Shown in pieces: positions 18,723 to 27,900 of a stretch of 64,000 nucleotides of DNA. The position numbers and the translations under genes are program-made. Position 1 is the first letter of the stretch; each line of letters starts with the position of its first letter. This DNA is from Fuerstiella sp041398845. GTDB lineage: Bacteria; Planctomycetota; Planctomycetia; Planctomycetales; Planctomycetaceae. The notes beneath the pieces are model-generated. The model worked only from the letters and a program-made list of their open reading frames with translations, did not search any database and had not been told where the DNA came from. The stretch is from NCBI GenBank assembly GCA_041398845.1, contig JAWKTZ010000012.1, positions 62,001 to 126,000 of the forward strand, in the 5' to 3' direction.

Positions 18723-19546
18723 AGGTGGAAGACTGCATTGTGGTGGTGGAACGCCGCACGGCAGGTGGGTGCATTGACCTTGCCTTCGTGTTCGCTCGAC
18801 AGTTTGCCGCGCCGCTGCTGAAGCTGACGGCATGGTTTGCTGTGCCGAGCGTCCTGCTGTCATGGCTGGTGGCCGACAGTCGAGGTCGGGATGTGCTGCT
18901 TCCGTCTCTGGTCATCTTCGGCCTGTTCTGCATGCTGGCCAGTGCAGCCATTGTGACGGCCATCGGACCTCAGGTATTTGGAGTTCCTGTGACCACCAAA
19001 GCGGCTCTCAGACTGTTGTTCAGTCGACTGCCGGCGTACGTGATGGCAGGCACGCTGGCGCGAACGACCGGACTCTGCCTGATGGTTCCGCTGCTGTTTG
19101 TGATGGCGTGGTGCGGACACCTTCCCGAAGTCCTGTTTCTGGAACGCACACCGTTGAACGAAGTGTCCCGGCGACTGTCGACGCTGTGTCGCCATGGCGG
19201 GTACGCTCGCAACCTGAATCGCCTGCTGACTTTGACAGTCTTCTGGGCCGTGTTTTCGTTTGGTGTGTTTCTGATCCTTGACCTGAGCAGCGGAACATTG
19301 TTTCAACGTCCCATCTTTTTCGGAACGATTGCTCCCGGCCCCGACATGCGAAGCGCTTTTGCGTCTCAACTGGTGGACGATGCGGTCGTGGTCACCGCGT
19401 TGCAGGTGTCTTTGTGGCTGACCTTTCCGGTGATGCGGCTGGCGTGGTTCTTCTGCTATCTTGATCAGCGTATTCGCAACGAATGCTGGGATCTGGAACT
19501 GCAGTTTCGCATCGAAGCCGTGCGGCTTGAGGAACAGCTTACGTGA
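18719..19546 (+). CDS. Polytopic membrane protein of the RDD-SpoIIM operon
   Basis: 275 residues from ATG 18719, overlapping the SpoIIM-like stop by 4 bp. I see about five or six hydrophobic segments (starting near residues 20, 45, 65, 100, 120, 165 and 215) and no catalytic motif. Its conserved position between the SpoIIM-like and DUF4129 genes suggests a subunit of the same membrane assembly. I do not recognise the family. Confidence 0.8.
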   Translation: MKVEDCIVVVERRTAGGCIDLAFVFARQFAAPLLKLTAWFAVPSVLLSWLVADSRGRDVLLPSLVIFGLFCMLASAAIVTAIGPQVFGVPVTTKAALRLLFSRLPAYVMAGTLARTTGLCLMVPLLFVMAWCGHLPEVLFLERTPLNEVSRRLSTLCRHGGYARNLNRLLTLTVFWAVFSFGVFLILDLSSGTLFQRPIFFGTIAPGPDMRSAFASQLVDDAVVVTALQVSLWLTFPVMRLAWFFCYLDQRIRNECWDLELQFRIEAVRLEEQLT

Positions 19547-20412
19547 CCACACTCTGCGTTGACTGCCGACGGCTGATGCAAGCCGTGCTGATGCTGATGA
19601 CCGTGGTGGCCTGCTGCCAGGACGGGCAGGCGGATTCGGCACTGTCATCGCCGGAAATCCGTCAGGCGGCTCAGCAGGTTATGCAGCAGCATGATTATCG
19701 AGCCGTTCGGCGGCGCGTGCTGGAGAACATTCCGACTCAAACCAGCGACGACGGAGGCTTTCTGCTGCGATCATTGAATGCCGTGGGAAAGGTGTTCAGC
19801 GATTTTTTTCAGTGGCTCCTCAAAGGTCTGTCCAACCAGCCTCGGACGCCGGCGCCGCCAGTGACTCAGCCCGTGACCGTTCCGCCACGAGTCTCGAAGT
19901 CCGGTTCGGACATGGATCTCGGACTGAGTAGACTGCTGTTGATTCTGGCGTTGGCCGTTGTGGTGGCGACGGTGACGTGGCTGGCGTCGACCGCGATCAA
20001 ACGGCGGGACGCTGCTCGCCAATCCGGGCGGCCCGACTTTCTGACAGGCAGCAACGCGTCCCTGGAAGTGAGCGTACCGCCTGGAGAACTGGCGGTGTCG
20101 ACCTATGAATCCCGAGCTGTGCAGATGGCGGCCGAGGACAACTTTCGAGCGGCCATTCGTGAACTTTTGCTGGGTAGTATGAGCTGCATTGAACGCGAAG
20201 GTCTGATCCGGTTTCGACGAGGCCTCACAAACCGCGATTACCTGCGAGCCATCTATCGCGAACCGGATCGCCGCAGCGCCTATGAAGCCACTGCTCGCGA
20301 ATTCGAACGCATTTACTTTGGACGCCGCTCGGCCACTCGGGATGCGTACGAAACCTGTCTGACCGCTTTTCAGAAAGCCTTCCGTGAGTCGCGTACTTCC
20401 GTGTCGGTCTGA
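19543..20412 (+). CDS. DUF4129 domain-containing membrane protein
   Basis: 289 residues, GTG start 19543 overlapping the previous stop (GTGA). It has an N-terminal signal or anchor (VLMLMTVVACC), a soluble segment, a Pro-rich linker, a transmembrane span at about 128-148 and a C-terminal DUF4129 domain (FRAAIRELLLGSM, RGLTNRDYLRAI, FERIYFG). DUF4129 occurs in bacterial MoxR/DUF58 and transglutaminase-like operons and is thought to be cytoplasmic or membrane-associated. It overlaps the DUF4350 gene by 29 bp. Confidence 0.88.
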   Translation: MTTLCVDCRRLMQAVLMLMTVVACCQDGQADSALSSPEIRQAAQQVMQQHDYRAVRRRVLENIPTQTSDDGGFLLRSLNAVGKVFSDFFQWLLKGLSNQPRTPAPPVTQPVTVPPRVSKSGSDMDLGLSRLLLILALAVVVATVTWLASTAIKRRDAARQSGRPDFLTGSNASLEVSVPPGELAVSTYESRAVQMAAEDNFRAAIRELLLGSMSCIEREGLIRFRRGLTNRDYLRAIYREPDRRSAYEATAREFERIYFGRRSATRDAYETCLTAFQKAFRESRTSVSV

Positions 20413-21583
20413 CGCAGGATGGCTGCTGGCGGTCGCACTGCTGGTGCTGCTGCAGTTCTGGTGGCTGCCCGGCGATCGGGGCACTCCCGATGATACGTTC
20501 AGCACGTCCATCGCGGGCAAACGCGGCTTCTATGAAGTGCTGACCGCGTTGTCCCATCAGGGATTGTTGCCACCCGTGCGTCGCGAAAGTGACTCAATGC
20601 TGCCCGCCGACGCAGGAACTCTGGTCATCGTCGGGCCCGAGCGTTATCCCGATGTCCACGAACAGCAGTCCCTGTCCGACTTCGTCGCGCGCGGAGGAAC
20701 GCTGCTGTTTGCTCCTCACTGGGATGCTCCCGATGTCACACTGTCCAGCCTGGGAATTCGTCTCACGGCTGCTCCAATCAAACGGGATGCATTCTCAGAT
20801 CAGGCTCAGCACGACAGCGTCTCAGGTTCGTCGCTGGTGAATGCCCCGGTCCCGTTTCGAACGTCCGCAACGCTGCATGTCACCCGCGCGGATGCTCAGG
20901 TGCTGGTGACATCGCCCGTCGGAGAAACTCAGGCTGCCGCATGGAAGCACGGTTCCGGAATGATTGTTGTGAGTGCCAGCGCCGACGTGTTCAGCAACTC
21001 CGCCATGCTCAACGATGTTCAGGCGGAACTGGCCGTGCGACTGCTTGAAACGGCGGCGCGACCGCAGACTTCTGCACCAGAGGCAACACGGCCGCCGATT
21101 GTGATCAGTGAATACCTGAATACCAGCGATGCCTGGCGAGGCACGGCGGTGCTGCTGAGTCCCGGGTTGAGATCGGGGACGCTGCAGTTGCTCACCATCG
21201 CCGTGTTGATCGGCTGGTTGGGCTTTCACCGTTTCGGCCCGCCTGTTCAGGACGTCGAGATGCAGCGCCGCAGTCTGACGGAAAGTGCGATGGCCGTCGG
21301 TGACCTGCAGCTTCGTACCGGCAGCGGCGACGAAGCCGTTCGACAGTATCTGGAATATTTCCGAACTCAGATTCAGCGGCGTTTTGGTCACAGCGTCCGC
21401 CTGACCAGTGCCGCAGACATTGCCGCTCGAACGGGTCTGGAAGTCAGCGACGTGGCAGAACGAATCCGCTTTGCCATGGAGCTTGCCGAATCTGACACGG
21501 GCACGCCAGCCACCACCGCCAACGCCGTCAAGGCGATCCGGCAACTGGCTCAGATCCTGCACCCGGCGTCGCCGTCTTCATAA
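20384..21583 (+). CDS. DUF4350 domain-containing membrane protein
   Basis: 399 residues, GTG start 20384 inside the end of the DUF4129 gene. An N-terminal span (LLAVALLVLLQFWWL) is followed by a DUF4350 region (GKRGFYEVLTALSHQG, LVIVGPERYPDVHEQQSLSDFVARGGTLLFA) that resembles glutamine-amidotransferase-like/GldG folds, then a C-terminal span near 265-280 (LLTIAVLIGWLGFHRFGP) and a helical cytoplasmic tail. It is the last gene of the operon and overlaps the sulfatase-maturase gene tail to tail by 56 bp. Confidence 0.85.
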   Translation: MSRVLPCRSDAGWLLAVALLVLLQFWWLPGDRGTPDDTFSTSIAGKRGFYEVLTALSHQGLLPPVRRESDSMLPADAGTLVIVGPERYPDVHEQQSLSDFVARGGTLLFAPHWDAPDVTLSSLGIRLTAAPIKRDAFSDQAQHDSVSGSSLVNAPVPFRTSATLHVTRADAQVLVTSPVGETQAAAWKHGSGMIVVSASADVFSNSAMLNDVQAELAVRLLETAARPQTSAPEATRPPIVISEYLNTSDAWRGTAVLLSPGLRSGTLQLLTIAVLIGWLGFHRFGPPVQDVEMQRRSLTESAMAVGDLQLRTGSGDEAVRQYLEYFRTQIQRRFGHSVRLTSAADIAARTGLEVSDVAERIRFAMELAESDTGTPATTANAVKAIRQLAQILHPASPSS

Positions 21584-22790
21584 CCAGCGCCGGAGATTTT
21601 CGCTGCCGGATCAGCGCTGCCATCTGCTGCATGACCGGATCCACGTGATTGAAGAATGTTCGATAGCCGGCACACAGGTAATTCAAACCGTCTTCTCCGT
21701 CCGGAGTCTGCAGAAATCGATTCTTCGGACATTCGCCGTTGCAGGCATGCAGAACTTCACAGTCACGACAATACTGCGGCAAAGTGGCCTCTTTGGCATC
21801 GCCGAACGCCTGTTGCTGAGCGGAATTGACAAGGTCTGTGAGCGGAATGACGTTCAGATTGCCGAGCAGATGATCGGGGTCGACAAAGTGGTCGCAACTG
21901 TACACATCGCCGTTGTGTTCCATGGCCATCGCTTTGCCGCACGTGCGGCGAAACACACACAGCGATGGTTCCACTCCCAGCCATGCACTCAACGCCTGGT
22001 CAAAGATCTGCACAAACATCCGTCCCACATCCGCCTGAACCCATTCGTCAAACACATCACATAGAAAGCGGCCAAACTGTTCCGGCAGCACGCTGCGACT
22101 GCTGACCGCAGTGCTCGCCTGACCAAACGCAGTGTGTTGTGTTTCTGAAGCCGGACGACCTTCGGCATGACGTCCGATACCGATCCGTTCCACGATCGGA
22201 ATGAACTGCACGAAGCGGAATCCGGCATCACGCAGATAGCGATAAATTCGAGCACCATGATCGCCATTGGTGCGGTTGACGACGACCAGAGCATTGTATT
22301 CAACGCCCCATTTCTTCAGACGTCTTATGGCGGCAATGACGCTCGCATGACTGCCGTGTCCCTGATGGTCGACGCGATACACGTCATGCAGTTCGGCCGG
22401 ACCATCAATGGAAATTCCGATCAGAAACCGGTTTTTCAGAAAGAAGCGACACCAGTCGTCATCCAGCAGAACACCGTTGGTCTGCAGAGTATTCAGAATC
22501 GACATTCCGGGCCTGGCATGTCGCTGCTGAATGTCGATACAGGTCTGAAAGAAGTCAATGCCCAGCAGAGTTGGTTCGCCGCCCTGCCACGCAAAGGTGA
22601 CTTCCGGAGTTCCGGCGGGTTGAGCATTAATGTACTGTCGGATGTAGGATTCCAGGCAGTCCTGAGTCATCTTCCATTTGTTGCCCTTCGGATACAGATC
22701 TTCCTTGTGCAGGTAATAACAATACGTGCAGTCCAGATTACAGATCGGACCGATTGGTTTGGTCATCACATGAAAGGGAGTGGTGGACAC
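21528..22790 (-). CDS. Anaerobic sulfatase maturase (radical SAM/SPASM)
   Basis: 420 residues. The radical SAM cluster motif CNLDCTYC gives Cys17, Cys21 and Cys24; the C-terminus holds the SPASM cysteines (CDHFVDP, CRDCEVLHACNGECPKNR) for two auxiliary 4Fe-4S clusters. This architecture is that of anaerobic sulfatase-maturating enzymes, which turn an active-site Cys or Ser of sulfatases into formylglycine. Planctomycetes have many sulfatases, but none is in this window. The last 18 codons overlap the DUF4350 gene on the other strand. Other peptide-modifying SPASM proteins are an alternative, but the opening MTKPIGPICNLDC favours the maturase. Confidence 0.92.
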   Translation of the reverse strand: MSTTPFHVMTKPIGPICNLDCTYCYYLHKEDLYPKGNKWKMTQDCLESYIRQYINAQPAGTPEVTFAWQGGEPTLLGIDFFQTCIDIQQRHARPGMSILNTLQTNGVLLDDDWCRFFLKNRFLIGISIDGPAELHDVYRVDHQGHGSHASVIAAIRRLKKWGVEYNALVVVNRTNGDHGARIYRYLRDAGFRFVQFIPIVERIGIGRHAEGRPASETQHTAFGQASTAVSSRSVLPEQFGRFLCDVFDEWVQADVGRMFVQIFDQALSAWLGVEPSLCVFRRTCGKAMAMEHNGDVYSCDHFVDPDHLLGNLNVIPLTDLVNSAQQQAFGDAKEATLPQYCRDCEVLHACNGECPKNRFLQTPDGEDGLNYLCAGYRTFFNHVDPVMQQMAALIRQRKSPALVMKTATPGAGSEPVAGSP

Positions 22791-23105
22791 GTCGTGATCC
22801 GCTGATGAGACAATAAGGGACAGAGTTTGATCCGGTTCTCAGCAGAACACAGCCTCAGAGCAGAACCGTCCGGCGTTTGCCCGATCATGGTGTTTGTCGT
22901 TTCAAAAGACAAGTCGAGACTCACCATCCCGGAATTTGCTTTCCCATGTTCGCCACGAATTGCACAAATCCTCATGAATTCGGAATGCACGGAGCGATCT
23001 TTCCGTGGATTCAGTGAGCGGTGTTCAGAACGGCCTTGACCGGGTCCGCGATCGCCACGAACATTCGTGTTGTCACGTGATTCAATTTTCAGCGAACTCG
23101 ATTTC
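22791..23105. other. Intergenic region between divergent maturase and mutarotase genes
   Basis: 315 bp. No gene, RNA or inverted repeat could be supported here; it must hold two divergent promoters, but none is strong by eye. Confidence 0.5.
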
Positions 23106-24341
23106 ATGACCAGGACACTTCCTTCCATTCTGATTCTTCTGATGCTGTGCGGCTGCGGCGGCGGTGATGCTCAGGCGCCTCCGATTGCTTCTGTCGAAAA
23201 CCCGGCCGAATCAGGCACCGAGGCGGCTGTCGGTTCGGGAGACAGTGAGCAGACCGAACAGCAGCCGTCAGCACAGCCACCGATGGCGGACCAGGAACAG
23301 CATATGAAGTGGGAACATTCCGAATTTGGCAAGACGGCCGATGGTGACGTCATCGAGCAGTATACTCTGGAAAACAGCGCCGGCACGGTGGTGAAGCTGA
23401 TCAATTACGGAGCCACCATTGTGTCTCTGGAAACGGTCGACAAAGACGGCAAGCCAGGCAACATTGTGCTGGGACATTCATCTCTGGAACACTGGCTGGC
23501 GAATCCGTGTTACTTTGGATGCACGGTCGGCCGCTATGCCAACCGCATTTCTGAAGGCGTGTTTGGTCTGGGAGACAACATCTATACTCTGGATCGCAAT
23601 GACGGTGATCAGCATCTGCACGGCGGAACGACGGGCTTTCACAAACGGCTGTGGTCGGCCGAAGCCGCGTCCGATGACACCTCCGTCACGGTGACGTTTC
23701 GCTACACCAGTCCGGATGGCGATGATCGCTATCCGGGAAAACTGGACACCATTGTTCAGTACACGCTGAACGATGAGAACGAACTGAAGATTCACTACGA
23801 AGCCACCACCGACAAGCCAACCATCGTGAATCTCACCAACCACAGTTACTGGAATCTAACCGGCAAGGCTGCCAGCGAAGATGTGCTGAAGCATGAACTG
23901 CGGCTGCAATGCAATCAATACCTGCCCGTCACCGAAACTCTGATTCCAACCGGGGACATGCTGGCGGTTGCGGAAACGCCGATGGATTTCACGATCGGCA
24001 AAGCCATTGGCAAAGATCTGGCTGAAGTCGAAGGTGGCTACGACCACTGTTTCGTGATCGCTCGGGAAATCGAAGGCCTGGCCCCGGCAGCTCGCGTTTA
24101 CGAACCGACGTCCGGCCGAGTCCTTGAAATCTCCACGACCGAACCGGGAATTCAGTTCTACAGCGGCAACTTTCTGAATGGCCAGGAAGACAACGGCGGC
24201 TTTGGCAAACACCATGCTTTCTGTCTGGAAACACAGCACTTTCCGGATTCTCCCAATCATCCTCATTTCCCGTCAACAGTGCTGAAACCCGGTGAACGCT
24301 ATGAATCCACCACCGTTCACAGGTTCAGCGTATTCAAGTAG
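23106..24341 (+). CDS. Lipoprotein aldose 1-epimerase (galactose mutarotase)
   Basis: 411 residues from ATG 23106. The signal MTRTLPSILILLMLCGC fits a lipobox with Cys17 lipidated, followed by a low-complexity Glu/Gln/Ser linker to about residue 60. The catalytic domain has the mutarotase features INYGATIVSLE, CTVGRYANRI, LHGGTTGFHK (His), NLTNHSYWNL (catalytic His) and EPGIQFYSGN (catalytic Glu). It interconverts alpha and beta anomers of aldoses; the lipoprotein signal places it in the periplasm or on the cell surface. It begins an operon with a CPXCG protein (21 bp downstream) and a CRTAC1 protein. Confidence 0.93.
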   Translation: MTRTLPSILILLMLCGCGGGDAQAPPIASVENPAESGTEAAVGSGDSEQTEQQPSAQPPMADQEQHMKWEHSEFGKTADGDVIEQYTLENSAGTVVKLINYGATIVSLETVDKDGKPGNIVLGHSSLEHWLANPCYFGCTVGRYANRISEGVFGLGDNIYTLDRNDGDQHLHGGTTGFHKRLWSAEAASDDTSVTVTFRYTSPDGDDRYPGKLDTIVQYTLNDENELKIHYEATTDKPTIVNLTNHSYWNLTGKAASEDVLKHELRLQCNQYLPVTETLIPTGDMLAVAETPMDFTIGKAIGKDLAEVEGGYDHCFVIAREIEGLAPAARVYEPTSGRVLEISTTEPGIQFYSGNFLNGQEDNGGFGKHHAFCLETQHFPDSPNHPHFPSTVLKPGERYESTTVHRFSVFK

Positions 24342-24362
24342 CGGCCTTGAGGAGAGCACGCT

Positions 24363-24548
24363 GTGATTCCGGACGAAGCAACTTATCTCTGCGATCACTG
24401 CGGCGAAGAAATTGTTGTGCCGATCGATGTCAGTCAGGGGCAGTCGCAGGAATTCACAGAAGACTGCCCGGTGTGCTGCCATCCCAATGTGGTGTGCGTG
24501 TCACTGGACGACGACGGAAGTGTGTCAGCCTGGGCGTCCAGTGAATGA
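24363..24548 (+). CDS. CPXCG motif-containing cysteine-rich small protein
   Basis: 61 residues, GTG start 24363. Two cysteine pairs (CDHC at about 10-13 and CPVC at about 36-39) plus an extra Cys give a zinc-ribbon-like fold, and the pattern matches the small CPXCG family. Function is unknown. Its stop overlaps the start of the CRTAC1 gene (ATGA), showing translational coupling. Confidence 0.88.
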   Translation: MIPDEATYLCDHCGEEIVVPIDVSQGQSQEFTEDCPVCCHPNVVCVSLDDDGSVSAWASSE

Positions 24549-27313
24549 TTCTCAAGAAGACGGTTGCTCTGTCTCTCGCGGGACTGCTGATCGTGACCGT
24601 TGGTGCGATCCTCCGGTCCGCGTTTCAGACACATTCGACGTTGTCAACCGACGTACCGCATCGAATCGAACTTGCTGAACAGGAGGAGCAGGACGGGCAG
24701 ATTTCTGTTGCCGCGACAACTCTGCTGTCCGTACTTCACGACGCCCCCGATGATGCGGTCAGTCGCCGTCGACTGGCTCACCTTCTGAGCAACTACGGAC
24801 TCAGCGTTTATGCAGTGCGTCAGCTGCGCACGTTGCTGGAGCAGCGGCAGGCTAACGCTGACGATCTGCGACTGCTCGCACGCAACGGCCACAGACTTGC
24901 CGGCGCTCTCGAGTTGCAGCGCGCTCACCAGCGACACCCCGACGATCGGCTGCCAATCATCGGGCTGCTGCACCTTGCGGCAGATCAACGCGACGCCGCC
25001 TCCGTTCAGTCGCTGCTGAGAACGGCGTCCACACTTACATCAGCAGCAGGCGAAAGATCACATTCCGATTCCGATCACCGCACTATCAGCGACATTGCTT
25101 CAACCGAACTGCTCAGGCTGCGCCTTCACACGGAATTGCAGACGGATCCCGCAGCAGCACTTCGAACAGATTTTCGAGACGAATTGCAGGAACTGATTCG
25201 CAGGAATCCCGATCACCCGGCCACATGGCTCGTTATCGCCGAGTGGGCTCGTCAGATCGGCGATGACGCAGTCCGGCAACGCTGTCTGACGGAAGCGCTG
25301 CGGATTGATCCCTGGAACACCGCTGCCCTGTCTGCGATGGCAGCGCTCAGGAATCTCAGCGACGGCGAACTCGCGGCGACACTACGTCAGCGAACGCAGT
25401 CGCTGACCGGCATGCGGCAGTTATCTCGGCAACTGGCCCGACATCCGGACGACACCGAAGCGATGCGCCAAATGGCTGAACATCTGACTGTGGTTGCTCG
25501 CCATGCCGAAGCCGCCGAATGGGCTCGTGTCGCTCTGCGGCACAGCATCGGTGAGCAATGGGCTCAGTCGCTGCTGAGACAACACACGCAGGTGACGGAT
25601 CGGAATATCGTGGCGACTCAGTCAACAACCGCGATCTCAGAAGCCTTGAAAATTCCGGCACCGCCTGCCATGCAACTCACTGTCGGTGCTTCGGAATCGG
25701 TGATTCAGTTGCTGAACGTGGCGGATTCAGCGGGACTGAAGTTTCAGTACGACAACGGGCGACGCTCGGATCAACAGGGACTCAGAATGCACCAGTGGAC
25801 CGGTGGCGGACTGGCCGTGATCGACTTCGACAACGATTCCTGGCCGGACCTGTATTTCACTCAGGGCGGACAACTCATTTCGGATCCCGGCGGACAGTCC
25901 ATGAATCACAGCGATCAACTGTTTCGCAATATGCGAGGACACCGTTTTTCGATGACGACAGTTGCCGCAGCGATCCACGAAACCGGATTCGGCCAGGGAG
26001 TGGCCGCCGGTGATATCAACAACGATGGTTTCGCGGACGTGTACGTCGCCAATGTCGGAGGCAACCGGATGCTGCTGAACCAGGGCGACGGTACCTTCGT
26101 AGCCAACGAGGTGGTTGAAGGCGGCCGCGTCTGGACCACCAGCGCAGCGATCGCCGACCTGAATGGCGATGCCTCACCAGATCTGTTTGACGTGAATTAT
26201 TTGTCAGGCCGCGACGTCTTTCAGAAGACCTGCGACCACGGTGGCTATGAACGCATCTGCGGCCCCATGGATTTTCCGGCAGAGCCGGATCGACTGCTGC
26301 TGTCGGACGGTGGTGGACAGTTTGCGGCGTCCGAATGGTCACTGTCTGACATCGAACCCGCTCGCGGGATGGGCATCGTGGTCACCGACTTTGATCAGTC
26401 CGGCCACAATCAGATCTATGTCGCCAACGACGAACAGGCCAATCAGTGGCTCGTCCCGAATTCGGATCAGGTCCCCAATTCGGATCAACCGGGTTCCTAC
26501 CGTGACATCGCGGTCACATCAGCAACGGCGTTTGATCTGTACGGGCAGGCTCAGGGCAGTATGGGCATCGCCGTTGCAGACGTTGATCACAATGGCCGTC
26601 TGGATCTGTTTGTCACCAACTATTATGCCGAATCCAACACGCTGTATTCTCAGAAACACACCACCATTTTTCTGGATGAAACTCCCGCAGCGGGTCTGGC
26701 GGCGGCAGGATTCGAAATGCTGGGATTCGGCTGTCAGTTTGCCGATGTGGACGGGGACGACGATGCCGATCTGATGGTGCTCAACGGTCATCTTGACGAT
26801 TTCACGTTCAAGGGACAGCCGCACCACATGTTGCCTCAGTTGTTTCTGAACGATGGAGACGGCCGGTTTCAGCCGTTTGTTCCCAAAGGCACCTTCTTTG
26901 AAACGCCGGCGCTGGGGAGATCACTGGCTGTGCTGGACTGGAATCGGGATGGCCGCCAGGATTTTGTGGCCACTGATCTGGAAACGCCCGTTGCGCTGAT
27001 TTCCAATGAAACGGTTCCGATGGGCGCAACCGCGGATTTCCAGTTGATTGGAACGACCGCGGCGCGAGTCCCCATTGGTGCGATGGCTGTGGTCGACGAA
27101 TCTTCGACAGCACCGCGACGATACTGGCTGGCAGCGGGAAACGGCTATCAGTGCAGCAGTCAACAGATGATCAGTGTCCCTGTGGCGAATGACGCACCGC
27201 GCCTCGTGGAGATTCACTGGCCCGACGGAACCGTTCAGAATGTTCCGATTTCCGCCACCGGAATGCAGGTGATCATTCAGCGGCGCAACCGACCCTGGTT
27301 CGTACCGAAATGA
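24545..27313 (+). CDS. CRTAC1-like protein: TPR region, FG-GAP/VCBS repeats and ASPIC/UnbV domain
   Basis: 922 residues. An N-terminal hydrophobic segment (VALSLAGLLIVTVGAIL) serves as a signal or anchor. Residues about 45-360 are TPR-like helices. Residues about 385-880 form a beta-propeller of VCBS/FG-GAP repeats with calcium-loop sequences such as DFDNDSWPDLYF, DINNDGFADVYV, DLNGDASPDLFD, DVDHNGRLDLFV and DVDGDDDADLMV. The C-terminus (LVEIHWPDGTVQNVPI) is the ASPIC/UnbV domain. It is an exported, probably surface-associated binding protein. It ends the mutarotase-CPXCG-CRTAC1 operon. Confidence 0.92.
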   Translation: MILKKTVALSLAGLLIVTVGAILRSAFQTHSTLSTDVPHRIELAEQEEQDGQISVAATTLLSVLHDAPDDAVSRRRLAHLLSNYGLSVYAVRQLRTLLEQRQANADDLRLLARNGHRLAGALELQRAHQRHPDDRLPIIGLLHLAADQRDAASVQSLLRTASTLTSAAGERSHSDSDHRTISDIASTELLRLRLHTELQTDPAAALRTDFRDELQELIRRNPDHPATWLVIAEWARQIGDDAVRQRCLTEALRIDPWNTAALSAMAALRNLSDGELAATLRQRTQSLTGMRQLSRQLARHPDDTEAMRQMAEHLTVVARHAEAAEWARVALRHSIGEQWAQSLLRQHTQVTDRNIVATQSTTAISEALKIPAPPAMQLTVGASESVIQLLNVADSAGLKFQYDNGRRSDQQGLRMHQWTGGGLAVIDFDNDSWPDLYFTQGGQLISDPGGQSMNHSDQLFRNMRGHRFSMTTVAAAIHETGFGQGVAAGDINNDGFADVYVANVGGNRMLLNQGDGTFVANEVVEGGRVWTTSAAIADLNGDASPDLFDVNYLSGRDVFQKTCDHGGYERICGPMDFPAEPDRLLLSDGGGQFAASEWSLSDIEPARGMGIVVTDFDQSGHNQIYVANDEQANQWLVPNSDQVPNSDQPGSYRDIAVTSATAFDLYGQAQGSMGIAVADVDHNGRLDLFVTNYYAESNTLYSQKHTTIFLDETPAAGLAAAGFEMLGFGCQFADVDGDDDADLMVLNGHLDDFTFKGQPHHMLPQLFLNDGDGRFQPFVPKGTFFETPALGRSLAVLDWNRDGRQDFVATDLETPVALISNETVPMGATADFQLIGTTAARVPIGAMAVVDESSTAPRRYWLAAGNGYQCSSQQMISVPVANDAPRLVEIHWPDGTVQNVPISATGMQVIIQRRNRPWFVPK

Positions 27314-27363
27314 AAACCTGACTGCCCGAACGACCGGTGATCCGACCGACGCAGAGTTTTGTT

Positions 27364-27392
27364 TTGACAATACCTGTTTCAACGACTATTGT
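27364..27392 (+). promoter_or_regulatory. Near-consensus promoter with overlapping dyad operator for the MarR-TauE operon
   Basis: TTGACA at 27364-27369, an exact 17-bp spacer and TATTGT at 27387-27392. A symmetric dyad overlies it: ACAATA (27367-27372) pairs with TATTGT (27387-27392), and inside these GTT and AAC are placed symmetrically. The -10 ends 7 bp before the ATG at 27400, so the transcript should be leaderless or nearly so. A MarR-type autorepressor operator is the obvious reading, by inference. Confidence 0.7.
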
Positions 27393-27399
27393 TCGCACC

Positions 27400-27900
27400 A
27401 TGAAAAGTCAGACTCCGCGACCCACCTTTGATTCGGCTGCTCAGGAAGTTTATCTGCACCTGTGGCGGAGCTAGGACCGGCTGCGAGCCATCGAAGAGGA
27501 ACTCTTCGGCCGGTATGACCTGTCGGCTCAGCAGTACAACGCGCTGCGGCTGCTGGACGTCGTCTTTCCGGCCGGAATGCAGACGATGGAAATCGGACGC
27601 CAGTTGATTTCCCGGATGCCCGATATGACACGGATGCTGGACCGGCTCGAAAAGCAGGATCTCATCACGCGGATGCGACTTCCCGACAATCGCCGCGTTG
27701 TGGAAGTGTTCATTACCGATGTCGGTCGGAAACTTTTGAGCGACATGAGTGACGCGGTGCTGGACATGCACGACCGGCAACTGGGGCACCTGAGTTCCAA
27801 TCAACAGCAGCAACTGGTCCGGCTGCTGAAAGCCGCTCGGAAGCCTCATGAAGACGCAACCTGCGACTGGCTGGACGATGCGCGGAAGAACACGGAATGA
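27400..27900 (+). pseudogene. MarR family transcriptional regulator interrupted by an in-frame amber codon
   Basis: From ATG 27400 the frame reads a normal MarR N-terminus (FDSAAQEVYLHLWRS), then TAG at 27472-27474, then continues in the same frame with DRLRAIEEELFGRYDLSAQQ and the winged-helix core (MPDMTRMLDRLEKQDLITR, DNRRVVEVFIT) to the TGA at 27898-27900. The TAG sits where Tyr (TAC) would be expected, so a single C-to-G change explains it. The rest of the gene is intact and keeps the ATGA overlap with the TauE-like gene. A restart at ATG 27577 would lack the dimerisation helix. It is a very young pseudogene, a suppressed gene or a sequencing error. Confidence 0.85.

Noticed and set aside
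22766..23128. A 120-codon reverse-strand ORF upstream of the mutarotase gene
   Set aside because: Low-complexity charged composition, no start context or motif; it overlaps the maturase and mutarotase starts and looks like a shadow frame.
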